Below are positions 34,860 through 46,917 of a stretch of 64,000 bases of DNA, in pieces; position 1 is the first letter of the stretch, and each line of letters opens with the position of its first letter. The stretch is taken from positions 8,455,001-8,519,000 of the forward strand of contig JAEOAD010000024.1 in NCBI GenBank assembly GCA_036365145.1, in the 5' to 3' direction. The notes beneath the pieces were generated by a model. That model saw only the letters and a program-made list of their open reading frames with translations, was not told where the DNA came from and did no database searches. Source of the DNA: Orientallactaga sibirica (taxonomy: Eukaryota; Chordata; Mammalia; Rodentia; Dipodidae). The translations under genes were made by a program, and so were the position numbers.

Positions 34860-36045
34860 CTGAATATTAAACTATAATTAAGTTCATTCCTATGATTACA
34901 TTTTTAATATGTTGAAAGAGCAGAGAGAGATTTACCGCATATCATCGTAAAGAAAGAAACATGTAAATGGCATGACTTAGTGGATATATTTTTAAAGTTC
35001 TTCACATGTATTGCTCAAGAAATAATTGATAGATTACTTCCTTAAATTTTCCTCAGCATTGCCTAAAGAAATTTCTTCTATGACATAGATACCTGTTCTC
35101 TAACTTGTTACTGGTACATCTTATATATAAGTAGGATCTGTCTGTGATAGTATTTACCAAATAATCAGGACTCATCTTTTCACAGAAGGTTCTCAAATAG
35201 TCTGTTGATGAAAACGCTGGCATGTCAGTTGTATTATCATTCCACAAAGAAAAAGATGCTTGTCATGCACAGGCTATAATGTATTTGTTATACTTTAATG
35301 CTGTCTATTGGACAGAATTATAGGATGACACCAATCACAGATGCATCTTGATTTCAAAAGGTGTTGAACTGAGAAACACAAATGTGCAATTTTTACTAGA
35401 TAAGATGCAGCCTTTGACTTACTACTGTTGAGTGGCATTGCCATCAGGTACTAACCTCTCTTATTTACTGTTAAGGAGATACAACAAGTTTGGCCTTTTT
35501 TTGGCAATACATAAGACACCCATTATAATTTTGAAATGATTATCAACTTGCTTTTACTGTATTCTTTGTAATGTATATAGTACATTTTTTTAATTTTCTT
35601 TGTGCCATTTGTATTTATCATTAATAAGGAGAACAAATAAAATATGGTCATAGGAATATAAAAATGGTTACTGGTTTAAACAGCTAACAAAATTAAGCAA
35701 TGTGTATTCAAAGGCCTAAGATGTATGATAGGCCCTCCCATTTCAGATCGTTGGACAAGACACATCCTTGCACCTTGGACCATATAATCAAACTAAGAAA
35801 AGGCTCTAAGTCTCCACTCAGTAATGTTCATAATTTATGAAAAGGCCAGTGATTTTTGCCCTAAGGTATATATAAGCTATAGGTGAGCTCATTCTAATGG
35901 AAGTATAATTTAAATAACATATATAGTTTTAATAGACTTAGTATATTTAAAAGAGTAAAAAGAAATGAATGAATTTCAACAATATATTCAAGCTCAGTAT
36001 TAACAAGATGGATTATTTCTTCATGTAGTCAGAATAAAATATTAA
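34860..36045. other. Unique AT-rich sequence
   Basis: No repeat recognised. A 64-codon minus frame at 35053-35247 is unassigned. Confidence 0.5.
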
Positions 36046-36047
36046 TG

Positions 36048-36390
36048 TGGACTGGGGAGATGGCTCAGTCAGTAAATTGATTGCTGTGCAAGTCTGGGAT
36101 CAGAGTTCTGGATCCTAGCACCTGCATATTGTGCTGTGGGCTATAATCTCTGAGCTGAGGAGCTGGAGAAAAGTAAGTCCCCAGAGATTCTAATAGCTGG
36201 TCCAACCAAATTGGTGAACTCTAAGTTTAGCAAGGGACCTTGTGTTTAAAACTAAGAAAGGGGAAACTGAGAAAGACACCTGATACTGATCAATTTTTGA
36301 TTTCCACATGCACATGAATATATATGTGATCACATGCATATGAACACACATACACACATACATACATACATGCACACCCAACACAGACAT
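36048..36390 (+). mobile_element. B4-like composite SINE
   Basis: tRNA-like head GACTGGGGAGATGGCTCAGT and a B1-like middle half (AATTGGTGAACTCTAAGTTT). It ends in CACATGCACATGAATATATA and (ACAT)n, the order expected of B4. Confidence 0.75.
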
Positions 36391-36399
36391 ACATATGTA

Positions 36400-36782
36400 A
36401 TACAGGGAAATTTAAAGTAATATTTTGACAGTATTTGCTGGTTGTTTACAGAGTATCCCAATTTGGACTAGTGATCAGTAGTCTAACATGTCTGGAATTT
36501 ACCATGGAATAGCATATGACAGATGACAATGGAGTTCAATGTAAGAGGGCTTGGAGTATTTTGAAATGCCTCTGCCTCCACTTGTTTGTACAATGCCGTG
36601 ATCTGAGGTGCACTGACTTTTCAAGCATCAGTGGTCAATGAATGCTGTGAGGTTCATGAAAAATGAGGTGTAGAATCAAAGCCAAGGGAAGGCTAAAGTT
36701 TCTCTCTGGTTCTGAAGATGAGAGAGAACTTGAAGACCAGTCGCTCACAGGGACTGTGGTCTTATGAATGGATGTTCCCCAA
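36400..36782. other. Unique sequence
   Basis: Nothing recognised. Confidence 0.45.
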
Positions 36783-37127
36783 TACAGTTAGGAGTTTAAA
36801 ACGTGTTACTTAGATCTCCAGCTGCCTGTCTAAAGGAAGTGTCACTGTGGGCAGATCCTAGAGTCCAGCCCTAAGGTGTATTTGGAGAATGACAGCCTAA
36901 ATTTGTGCAAAGTGCTTAAGCTTTGCCTGGAGTTCCTGGAGGGTGCTTGTTTGTGGTGCTGGTGGTGACCTTTCTCCTTCTTGTATCTGTGAGAGGCGAC
37001 CAACTTCTTCTGCCATTATGGAACTTCCCCTCCATCTGTAACCTATAATCTTCAAATACATGCCATTCATCCCATAAACTGTGCCTAGTTTGGTAGTTCA
37101 TCCCAACATCTGAAGCTGACTGCTACG
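36783..37127 (+). mobile_element. Solo MaLR (MT-like) LTR
   Basis: Shares the order of the 51517-54322 LTR read in reverse: GATCTCCAGCTGCCTG, CAGATCCTAGAGTCCAGCCC, TGCCATTATGGAACTTCCCC, TAGTTCATCCCAACATC, CTGACTGCTAC. Diverged; no target duplication seen. Confidence 0.78.
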
Positions 37128-37129
37128 GG

Positions 37130-38362
37130 GACATATCCAGAAAGAATGTATCATTTATATAGAAGCAGACTTTTCAGTGTAACCTCCATTTTCAAGTCTG
37201 AATTTTGACTGAAATTTTTATTTTCTCCTCTTTCTCCTTTCACACTGTCCCTCCCTCCCCTTTTCTCTCTTCCACCAACATTCCTGTTTCCTTGTTTCAG
37301 GTCCACAATTTTTATCTCACAATTGTTTATCTCCTGCACTATTCATTCTCTCCCTCTTTTTCCTTCTCTGTGTTCCCCTGAGGTGTATGATCACGTTCTT
37401 CTGTCCTGAGACATAATATCAGTTCCCAGCTGCTTCATTAGGATAGGCAGCTGTGCCTTTCCCTCTGTCAGGGATGAGTTCTTCCACATGCTCACGCGTG
37501 AGCTGCACACCTCACTTCTGCTATGTAACCCTCTCTTTATGCAGAGCTCTAGCTACTTGTCATAGTGTTACTGTGTTTAATGCTTGCTTATAATTTAATC
37601 TCTGCATAGTTCCTTACATTTTATCTGGCTGTCTTTTATAAGAAGGCCACCAAAATTCTGAGCTACCCTTGTCAAGCTGTTTTCTGCTATGATAGATATT
37701 CACAAATCTTTATTATTGCTGCATGCTTGGAAAGAAAGATTAAAGAGTTCTCAGTTTCTGCTTGGCTAAAACTCTGCATTGTGGTTTAATCATATATCCA
37801 GTATTTTATGAATTTAACATTATTTGAGCCATATGAAAATAAGAATAAACCAACTGATAAAACTAGAAAATTCATGAAAGCATCATTTATACATATAAAA
37901 TTTTAACAAGAAAAATACATGTAGTACTGGGAGTTTCATTTAATTATATATTTGTTGAGATTAAACAATATAGAAAAAATATACAAACTATACACATATA
38001 TATTTGTGTATATGTAATGCATATATATTCAAATAAAAATCTTGCTGTGGACAGAAGTAGGCATATAATTGCATATAGTTAATATATTGAATTTTTTATT
38101 TCACAAGTGCTGAATTGTTTTGTGAGCAAAGATAGACTTAATGTTTGTAGTAACCTAATTCACTTGATTCCCATTTCTCAGATAGAAACACTGACAAGAA
38201 AGTAGCAAGACATATTCCTTCAGAAGTGATTTTGTAAATAGTTGCACCAACTATATAATATCTTTTAAGATACATAATCTCCACAACTAACAGAAGAAAA
38301 TATGACTTCAGTATTGTTCTTCAGGCAGCTAGAATCAAGTTCCATGGAATCTAGTTTCCAAT
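37130..38362. other. Unique sequence with a pyrimidine-rich stretch
   Basis: 37200-37370 is pyrimidine-rich (TCTCCTCTTTCTCC, CCCTCCCTCCCC). No gene recognised. Confidence 0.5.
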
Positions 38363-38498
38363 TTATAGTAAAATGACAGAATACTAATCTTCCTAGGTGT
38401 TTACATCCAGTTTTGGTCAGGGACTAAAGGTTAACTGAAATGAAGATGCATTTCTCATGTTCTACTATTCTTGAAACTAGATGAAACACATAGCTATA
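38363..38498 (+). repeat. 136-bp direct repeat, copy 1
   Basis: Matches 40159-40294 at 134 of 136 positions by eye. It contains no SINE, LINE or LTR hallmark, no A-tail and no target duplication. Confidence 0.95.
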
Positions 38499-38499
38499 T

Positions 38500-40158
38500 T
38501 TGGATTGACTTGATGTTTTTATTTAACTTACACACAGACACACAGACACACACGTATTTTTCTTGTGCCCATAAGAAAAATAAAATTGAGTCACATATGA
38601 CCCTTCTCCCTTGTCGTCTCCCTAATTTGCCAATATGCAGATTATACATACTGTGGCTACTTATTTTAAACTCTGAAGTAAGAGTATACCATGAACAATA
38701 GATTACAACAACAACAAAAACAACAAAATACGTACTTCTATCTTAGACCAGTTCATACCAGTCTCCACATTGACCTGGGTCCACACTAGGGACAAATGCA
38801 TTTTCTTTAAACCAATGTAACTATTCTCAAGCAGCCACCCCGTATTCTGAGCATGATGAGTACAGTAACTGACTGCACAGCACTCTACATCCGTAATCTC
38901 CAACTCGTTTCCTGCCTTTCCCTGTCTTTATCTTCATGTACTGGAAAAGATGCCTGCTGGTAAAAAGGGCAGAGCAGGTGGTATTGTCAATGTGACTTTT
39001 CAAGAACTTTCCAACCAATGCCCATTACCTGCTTATAAACTACATTATGAATACATATATACTACAATTCAGATATAAGTAAATCAATTTGCACAAAAAA
39101 TCCCTCACTGATACAAAACATATAGATGGCAATGCTTTGAGGAATATACTTTTCTAGTAAAACTCCTTGTTGGAACATATGCTCTAACTGTGCTTATTCC
39201 AGTGGGCTGAAGGGACAAAAGGAAGTCTTCGTTAGCAGCAGTATCTGAGTGAAATAATGTAGTAGGTCCTATCAGTATGTGAGAGCTTTGGGTTTTTCAT
39301 GCCACTTTGTAGTACTAGAAATACAAGCTCCAGCTCAGGTTTTTCTCACTATACCCTGAAATGTGGGGGAATGGGAAGAGAATTTCATTATACTTTAAAC
39401 TGTTTCCAATTTTTACTGTAGACAAATTGTGTACATAGAGCCAAATGTACTCAGTTTGAAACAACCTCACACCACATGTATTAAGCTAAAGGGAAGGCAA
39501 TGTGAGTACACGCAAACTAATTTAGTATGTAATATTTATCTGTGGGAGAGAGAAACACTATTCAATTCAGGGTGATTCATCCTCCACCTTCTGTGCACAA
39601 AATCCCATAGGAGGTCATCTACAATGATTTTATTCCTATTTTGTATGCTTAAATGTATCGGGCAGTAATTGAGTAAAACCTGTGATCATGGCTGACACAC
39701 TACCCTGCTCTTTCCCATGTAGCTAGCATGCAGAGCTCAAGCTCTGCTTTTCTCTCATCCACTTTGTAACTGTGAAATTACTGTAATTGGCTTTTTTTTA
39801 AAAACTTTTATATTTTCACTACCTAGGGGGCCGTTCCACGTTGTTTACTGTTTCTATCTCAGAACGCGTATTATTTTAGAGTACTATCCTAGTTTTCTTC
39901 ATTTATCCAGCTTATCTAAATCCCTTGACACAGGCCATGGACACAGCTTGACTCCTATTTTAAACTGTCAGTTTTTCTAGATCATGTTGTTGACATTCCA
40001 AATATAAATGCTGTCTCTTCATAGAGATTAACAAGTATTATTTTTAAAGTTGTATTTATTTGAGACTCATACACACGTGGGCAGCAACTTGAAAAGATAA
40101 GTGCTGCATTTGAATATATTTACCTAAACACATTTCTTAGATGGTACTTCTTCACAAG
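38500..40158. other. Unique sequence between the two 136-bp copies
   Basis: No interspersed repeat or gene recognised in about 1.66 kb. Open frames at 38703-39018 (minus) are unassigned. Confidence 0.5.
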
Positions 40159-40294
40159 TTATAGTAAAATGACAGAATACTAATCTTCCTAGGTGTTTAC
40201 ATCCAGTTTTGGTCAGGGACTAAAAGTTAACTGAAATGAAGATGCCTTTCTCATGTTCTACTATTCTTGAAACTAGATGAAACACATAGCTATA
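40159..40294 (+). repeat. 136-bp direct repeat, copy 2
   Basis: Begins TTATAGTAAAATGACAGAAT and ends CACATAGCTATA, like copy 1. Flanks on both sides differ. Confidence 0.95.
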
Positions 40295-41786
40295 GTTTAT
40301 CTTGTGTTGGAGTGTGGTTAGTTTTTGTTCTTTTCTGACATTAAAAAATTCCTTAATGTAATAATTTTCATATTGAAACATAAATATATGATTTTGCAAA
40401 AAGTTCTGGAAGTACAATCTCTTCAAAGGGTCATCTCACCTCCTTGGAAAGGCCTTATTAAAACACTGTTCTCTTGGGACTTGAGATGAGTCTTTGAAGA
40501 TGAGTGTGTTCCACCTTTTCAAAGGGTCTCCTGGAGCTGAAACCAAGAGTAGTGAAAAATCCCTATGTGTGTAGTACAGAGTTGGACATGGGAACACTTG
40601 TCAGTTTAATGTTGTGGGGATGTAGTCAAATGAATAAAGTCATTCTCAGGAGGCCTGGCTAGTGGAGAAATGAGAGTGGAATTGTCCGGGGTAGAGGAAG
40701 CTGATTGCCGGATTCAATGTGCAGGTTTGTCCAGTAGCTGACCGGCTGCACTACGTCAGGAATGGGCATCAGATCCAGCCAGCTGGAGGCACAATGATAC
40801 GCCCGGCCCAGCTGGTGCTCAGCTCCTTGCTGCTTGTGGGACCAGGGAAGGAAATCAGAGAAAGAAAACGGTCTCCTTTCTGTATGAGTTAGGCAGTTGC
40901 ATTAGCTGTCCAAGGCACTGAGAGCCTCCAGTGAATCAGGAGCCAGGGGAGGAGGAATTTTGCAGGGAAAGACTGCTAAAGCTGAAGTTATGTCGCCTGA
41001 GGGCTGGAGGAACTGTCTGCAGGAACAGGGTAACTTTACTCTAGATACACTGGAAAAATGCTCTAGCTACAGATTGTAGTCTCTGACCCTCAAAGTGGAG
41101 TCTTCTCAGGGTTGGAAGGTAGAGAAACAGCTCCTAGAGTATGACAGGTCTCCTCATTCCTAAAGCCGTGGCAAACACGTTTTGGAGCACAGGGTCCTGG
41201 CTTCACCAGGGATTACCCCAGGCAGAGACCTTCAGGCATTGCTGAGCATGTATCATTAAAATGTGTGTTCAGTCCCTTGCGGGGATGCGGCAGGTGAGGG
41301 CAAGGGTGGTTACAGAACTGCCATCAGAGACAAACGGACCCTGCAAGCCTTTATTTGGGAGCTAGGCACATTTTGGTTAAGATTACCACCATTCAATTCC
41401 TACCATTCAATTTTCTACATGTTAATCCAGGGCCCTCCTGCTTGATTCATGCTCTACTCTGAGCAGGGGTGGGGTGGACAGGGGACAGTGCTGTGATCAG
41501 GTCGTGGTTTGCTTGATGGGCTGTTCTCCGTGACATGCCTTTAATGGTTTGACAGGAAAAAGCCTGTTTTTCTTTCATCTCATTGTTGTTAGAGATGGCA
41601 TGGCATTGTGAAAATTCCCAGACTGGACCCTGTTCCCTTTATGGTTTTTCAATCATTCTCAACACAGGCTAAAATGGATAGAACATGCAAAAATAATAGA
41701 AAAAAAAAAGACACTTAAAGCTGTGAGACTTTATCTCTACATATCCATTCATTTATGTCAGCCTTGAGCACTAGTGTAAAATTACT
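40295..41786. other. Unique, comparatively GC-rich sequence
   Basis: About 40640-41480 is richer in G+C than its surroundings and keeps scattered CpGs (40735-40805, 41160-41190, 41278-41290, 41335). No reading frame of note beyond 60 codons and no interspersed repeat was recognised. Confidence 0.5.
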
Positions 41787-41789
41787 TCT

Positions 41790-41954
41790 TTTTTTATTTT
41801 TTTTTTTTTTTGGTTTTGTGAGGTAAGGTCTCACTCTGATCCAGGCTGACCTGGAATTAACTATGTAGTCTCAGGGTGGCCTCGAACTCTCGGCGATCCT
41901 CCTACCTCTGCCTCCCAAGTGCTGGGATTAAAGGCGTGCGCCACCATGCCCGGC
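41790..41954 (-). mobile_element. Young B1 SINE
   Basis: Poly-T tail then a near-consensus body retaining CpGs (CTCTCGGCGATCC, GGCGTGCGCCACC). Perfect target duplication TAAAATTACT at 41777-41786 and 41955-41964. Confidence 0.97.
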
Positions 41955-41964
41955 TAAAATTACT

Positions 41965-42776
41965 AATTATTTAAACATACTCTGCATATGAAAACTATGT
42001 TAAAATAGCTCAAACAATTCACATTTGGTACACAAACATGATAAAATATCCAAAACAAAGTGAGAAAATTGCATCTAAATGACCCAGGTGTCTGAAATAA
42101 GAACTTGAAATTGAAAATACTATTTTAAACTGAATGATACTGAATGTATTATGTATAAAAATTTGTCTTGCTAGGAATGTCTCTAAGTGGTAAAACTGTT
42201 GCCTTCCTTGAATAAGTTCCAGTTTATATCTCTAGCACTGACCCAAGAAAAAAAGAAAAGCTAGGAAGTAGAAGCCTATAAGCTTAAATGAAGAACACAG
42301 TTTGTATTTATGGATTAACATCCATTTCAAGATATGGAAAACAAACATCCAAAGGAATTAAAATGAAGTAAATAGCAAATATAAGAGGAGAAAAATAAAA
42401 ATATATATGTATAACAATTTCAACAAAACAGAATTTGCTATATTAGTATGTAATAAAATGATAAACGAGAAAATTTATATAAACTTTAAAAGATAATAAA
42501 TACATGTGATCAATTATAAGTTTGTAGTATGTAAACATGGTGAATAGTATCTTAAAGCAATACTTTTAAGCTCATAAATCTAAAAATGTGTATGAAGTGA
42601 ATATTTTCATAGAAATATGTGATGATGAAAATGAATCAAAGTCGTGTGGTGAAATATGCCTCCAGTCCAAGGACTCTGGAGGATACTGCAAGAGAAACGA
42701 GTTTAAGGGAAGACAGGGCTACTCCTATGAGATCCTATATTTAAACAACAACTACTATAAAAATTAGAAAGTCTAT
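41965..42776. other. Unique AT-rich sequence
   Basis: Nothing recognised apart from a weak SINE-like stretch near 42185-42240. Confidence 0.45.
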
Positions 42777-42785
42777 ATGCTTTCA

Positions 42786-42999
42786 GGCTGGAGAAATGGC
42801 TTAGCCATTTGCCTACAAAGCCAAAGGACCTCGGTTTAATTCCGTAGGATCAAGTAAGCCAGGTGCACAAAGTGGTGGCACATGAGTCTGGAATTTCATT
42901 TGCAGTGTCTGGAGGCCCTGGCAGGTCCATTTTCATTCTCTCTCTCTATCTCTGTCTACCTCTTTCCCTGTCTCACTCTCTCAAATAAATAAATAAAGT
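42786..42999 (+). mobile_element. tRNA-like SINE
   Basis: Head GGCTGGAGAAATGGCTTAGC with about 10 bases missing after it; CT-rich body, tail AAATAAATAAATAAAG. Target duplication ATGCTTTCA at about 42777 and 43012. Confidence 0.92.
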
Positions 43000-43009
43000 T
43001 TTTAAAAAT

Positions 43010-43386
43010 AGATGCTTTCACTCTTGTATAGTTAAAAAATAGAACAAGGGGTAAAATGAACAAATAAGGCATGAAACTCAAGACCAGATATCTTTGTAGT
43101 GAAGCTTGCTGAAGTGTGAAATGCAAACGTGGAAAGTCCTAAAAGATAATGGTCTCAGAGGAGAGAAGGATTTCCTAAACATGGTTTAATAGAATGACTA
43201 AAATTGATACAGAAACATAAACTTTTTTATGATGAGCACAGAATCCAAAAAAGAAAGCACAGAAAGAATGAAAAATAAATCACTGCATAAGAGATATTTT
43301 CAATTCTTAATCACAAAAGGAACCCATGCTTTGAATAATATTTTAGAATTTCTAAGAATGAATAATGAATCAGTATAGCTAACAGA
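43010..43386. other. Unique AT-rich sequence
   Basis: Nothing recognised. Confidence 0.45.
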
Positions 43387-43387
43387 G

Positions 43388-43560
43388 CCTGGGAGATTGC
43401 TCAGTGGTTAAAGACACTTGTTCTGTGAAGCCTAACCAGAGTTTAAATCCACAGCACCTACATACAGCCAGGTGCAAAGTGGCATAGGCATCCCTGATCT
43501 CAAAGAGCTGACAGCAATGGGAGGCAGAGTGCCTGATACTCTTGGGGTATCTACTATGAC
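43388..43560 (+). mobile_element. Old tRNA-like SINE (B2/B3-like or an older relative)
   Basis: GCCTGGGAGATTGCTCAGTG, GTTTAAATCCACAGCACC and CAGCCAGGTGCAAAGTGGC; no CT-rich body or AAAT tail. Confidence 0.55.
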
Positions 43561-43639
43561 TTTTCCAGTAAAATAAGAGAAACCTTCCCTTTTAAAGGGT
43601 GCAAGAAGAGGATCAATATGCCAAGATTGACATCTGTCC

Positions 43640-43969
43640 TTATGCCAGGTTGAATCAGATTGCCCTCATAAACTTGTGTGTTTTCATTGCTTGGTATTCA
43701 GCTGGTAGACGTTTGGGAGGTGGAGCCTTGCTGGAGGAGGTGTGTTACCAGTGACAGGCTTAGGGGAATTGTCAGAGCTTGGTTCACTCTGTTGCTGATT
43801 TCTGCCTGGTGCTGTGGAAGAGTGATGTCCAACCCCCTCTGCTCTGTCATCTTGTCCCTTCCATCGTGAAACTTTCCCTTGAGACTGTAGCCAAAAGAAA
43901 CTTTCTTCCCATAAGTTTTTTTTTTTTTTTTTTTTTTTTTTTGCCAGCAATACAAAGGTAATTACAACA
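43640..43969 (+). mobile_element. Solo MaLR (MT-like) LTR
   Basis: Typical order: CCCTCATAAACTTGTGTG, GGAGGTGGAGCCTTGCTGGA, GTGATGTCCAACCCCCTCTG, CCATCGTGAAACTTTCCC, GCCAGCAATACAAAGG, ACAACA. A poly-T (43916-43942) has expanded inside its 3' part. Confidence 0.82.
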
Positions 43970-44097
43970 GACCACCAAACATGTGACATGTCATGCATAT
44001 GCACAGACACACACATACCACATGACACAGCTTGTCATTGCAGCATGGAAGTAGGATTTTAACTATTTATTTATTTATTTGTTTATTTATTTATTTA

Positions 44098-44238
44098 TTT
44101 TTGTGGTAGGGTGTTGCTGTAGTCCAGGTCAGACTAGAATTCACTATGTAGTCTTAGGGTGGCCTTGAACACACAGTGATCCTCCTACCTTTGCCTCCAA
44201 AATGGTGGGACTAAAGGCATGAGCCTCTGCACCTGGCT
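44098..44238 (-). mobile_element. B1 SINE
   Basis: (TTTA)n tail from 44064, then GGTAGGGTGTTGCTGTAG through GCACCTGGCT. Perfect target duplication GGATTTTAAC at 44054-44063 and 44239-44248. Confidence 0.95.
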
Positions 44239-44350
44239 GGATTTTAACATGTGTATGTTGGGATTTACTTAGGGACCAAGGCGAATCTGGATGGAACATT
44301 CCTATTGTTAGGGTAAAAGATAAAGAATTATGCAAACTCAAACAGATTTT

Positions 44351-44520
44351 TTTTTTTGTTTTTTTGTTTGTTTGTTTTATTTTTTGAGGTAGGGTCTTGC
44401 TCTACCCTAGGCTGACCTGGAATTCACTCTGTAGTCTCAGGTTGGCCTCAAACTCATGGAGATCCTCCTACCTCTGCCTCCTGAGTGCTGGGATTAACAG
44501 CATGCACCACCAGGCCCAAC
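44351..44520 (-). mobile_element. B1 SINE
   Basis: T/GTTT tail, GAGGTAGGGTCTTGCTCTAC through GCACCACCAGGCCCAAC. Flanking CAGATTTTT on both sides (44342 and 44522). Confidence 0.95.
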
Positions 44521-44548
44521 TCAGATTTTTAATATTATGTACAGAAGG

Positions 44549-44941
44549 TGTGGTAGTTTGAATGTCCCCAAAGAAGCTCAGGTGTTTTTACTAAAACTTG
44601 TAACTTGGATTTCCAGCCATCTGGCCTGAAGAGGCGTCATTATAGGTAGATCCTGGGGTCCAGCCCAAAGGTGTGTTTGGGGTGGAGTCATTTCTCAGCC
44701 CTAAAGGTATACAGTGCAGTCTGAACTCTGCCACAGTCCATGTTGTTCTGCTGCTGGTTTGCTTGCTTGTGGTGCTGGCTGCTTGGTGGCATCTCCGTGC
44801 CTGGATTTATGAATGGGAGCCAGCTTTTTTCCCACCATTTGATGGACCTTCCTCTGGATCTTTAAGCTTGAAGTAAATCCCTTCCTCCCCTAAGCTGGAT
44901 CTGGTTCAGTTGCCCATCTCAGAAATGTGGAGCTGACTACA
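44549..44941 (+). mobile_element. Solo MaLR (MT-like) LTR
   Basis: TGTGGTAGTTTGAATGTCCC start, AGATCCTGGGGTCCAGCCC, GGTGCTGGCTGCTTGGTGG, GCTTGAAGTAAATCCC (polyadenylation region) and GCTGACTACA end; TG...CA, 393 bp, close in length to the 390-bp LTRs at 51517 and 53933. No clear 5-bp duplication. Confidence 0.85.
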
Positions 44942-44949
44942 ATAGTAAG

Positions 44950-46510
44950 TGGCCCTCTCATTTCATTGTTGAAATTAGATAACTGACTCCCATTAAATTT
45001 AATATGACACAGCATGAAATCCTCAAACCAGGAGGAGTACCATTTGAAATTATGCCTCAAATATAGAAAATTCTAAACATTCATACATTTTAGCAGCCAC
45101 ATTTAATGATATTTACCATCAGTCACAAAGATGTCAATTAAAACTAAAGTCAGATACATATTGAATTGCTATAGTGACAGAAATGACAAAGAAAAATATC
45201 GTAAGAATGTAGGAAACATTTGAAGAGCTCGGATGCCAATATCTTATGGGGGAATGTTCATTTTTTAGTATGTAATAACATTATAGATTTTGTTAGCAAC
45301 CTTAGGAGGTAGCTAGCTTTCTAGTAACTGGATTGGGGACACTTATGGGTAAATGAGCAAATATTTACAACTGTAACATAACAGAATTGTTTATAATATC
45401 CTAAATTAAAAACACTCCAAATTTGTGTTAATAGTAACTGGACAAATGATTAATACATGAATACATGTATTTATATAATAAGTTCATATACAATAATAAT
45501 GTTAGTAAACTATAGCCAACATAAACCAGATATTTAAAAAAAGTTATTGCTTCATAAAAATGACTAAGAGATGAATATGTATTATATATGTATAAAGGTA
45601 AATTTAGAAAATTATAAACTCTTTTTCAATAATTAGCTTAAGATATTACTTTATAATTATAAGGTTGCATATTTAATTCAAAGTATTCAAACAAGAAAAT
45701 AATTATTTTTAAAAGCCTTAATAATAAATTAAAGTATCAATAAAAATAATATTTTCTAATTTTATGTTAATTAAAGATCTACCCATTCTCCTTTCTTTAT
45801 CTCAACTTGTTAGTATTAGGAACCTATTAGGAATAAATTTTTGTCTCCATAAATATGAAATAAAAAGAGTAAAGTTTTTCTATATAGTTAAATCTAAGAT
45901 GGGGTTGACTGAACTTTAATGGTACAAGAAATTGGCTTAATATAATTATTTTCAGAGTATCAAATGGGATCAGAATAAAAATATACCAAACATGGAGTTT
46001 GCATAGTATTTGAAATGTTTATTTTTATTTAAAATAATAAGTAGATCTACTCCTTAAAAAAAAAAAAAAAACTTTCCAGGAACAGTAATTGAATTTTCTT
46101 CTAGCGATTTCTGTTGTTTTTTGGCCTTTGCCAGACTGACAAGATTTCAGGCATACAAATTGCAGTCTGTCTCATTTAACCAAATCAAGTTGAAAAGTTC
46201 TGCCCATAAAAATCTTTCACTTCTGTAACTCTCAAACACATTTAAATGAGGAAAATCTGGTACTTAATGTTCTCCTGGTAAGGTTGCTTAGCAACTACTC
46301 CACCCTTTAGCTTACACTGTGGTGAGGTGTAAATTTAACTGTTGCCACACTTTCCAGGACACATACTACCATACAAATATAATAAAACATTCATGCATAA
46401 AGAATTTGGCTTACATTTGATTAGGCTACATTGAGTTTACCATTTAAGATGTGACTGTTTCTTCTTCTTAAATTGAATTTCAAAATTTGTATATTTTTAT
46501 TGATTTATAA
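44950..46510. other. Unique, very AT-rich sequence
   Basis: No interspersed repeat recognised. The part at 46085-46400 is less AT-rich and holds the X-box-like palindrome at 46283-46295. Confidence 0.5.
46283..46295. promoter_or_regulatory. Perfect X-box-like (RFX-type) inverted repeat
   Basis: GTTGCTTAGCAAC: six-base arms that are exact reverse complements around one T. RFX factors bind GTTGCC...GGCAAC-type inverted half-sites (established). Occupancy here is inference. Confidence 0.4.
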
Positions 46511-46511
46511 T

Positions 46512-46697
46512 TTTGTGTGTGCGTGTGTGCGTGCATGTGCATGTGCACTCACGCCAGAGCCTCTCACTGTACAAATGAACAAGACACACTTGCAAGACTT
46601 TTAATGACAGGCTTAGGTGGGTGGCTTTGGAATTAAACCTGGCCCAGGAGACTTTGCAAGCAAATGCTTATAATCTCTGAGGCATCTCCTAAGCCTA
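46512..46697 (-). mobile_element. tRNA-like SINE variant with TG-repeat tail
   Basis: TG-rich start (46515-46550) in place of the TTTA/GAGA tail. It then follows the family order (GCCTCTCACTGTACAAATG, TTGGAATTAAACCTGG, CAAGCAAATGC, GAGGCATCTCC). Confidence 0.7.
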
Positions 46698-46705
46698 TTA
46701 TCTAC

Positions 46706-46917
46706 TTAAAAAGATATTTATTTATTTATTTGTTTGTTTGAGAGACAGGGAGAGAGAAAGAGAGAGAGAGAGAATGAGCACATCAGGGCCTCTAGCCACT
46801 GGAAATGATCTCCAGACACATGCGTCACCTTGTACATCTAATTTATGTGGGTACTCAAACCTTGGTACTTAAGCTTCTCAGGCAAATGCTTTAACTGCTA
46901 AGCCATCTCTCCTGCCC
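46706..46917 (-). mobile_element. tRNA-like SINE
   Basis: TTATTTATTTATTTG tail, (GA)n body and GCTAAGCCATCTCTCCTGCC head, directly next to the TG-tailed relative and in the same orientation. Confidence 0.93.

Noticed and set aside
43684..44028. 114-codon minus-strand frame with a lysine run
   Set aside because: The run is the poly-T at 43916-43942 read in reverse, and the rest is MaLR LTR sequence.
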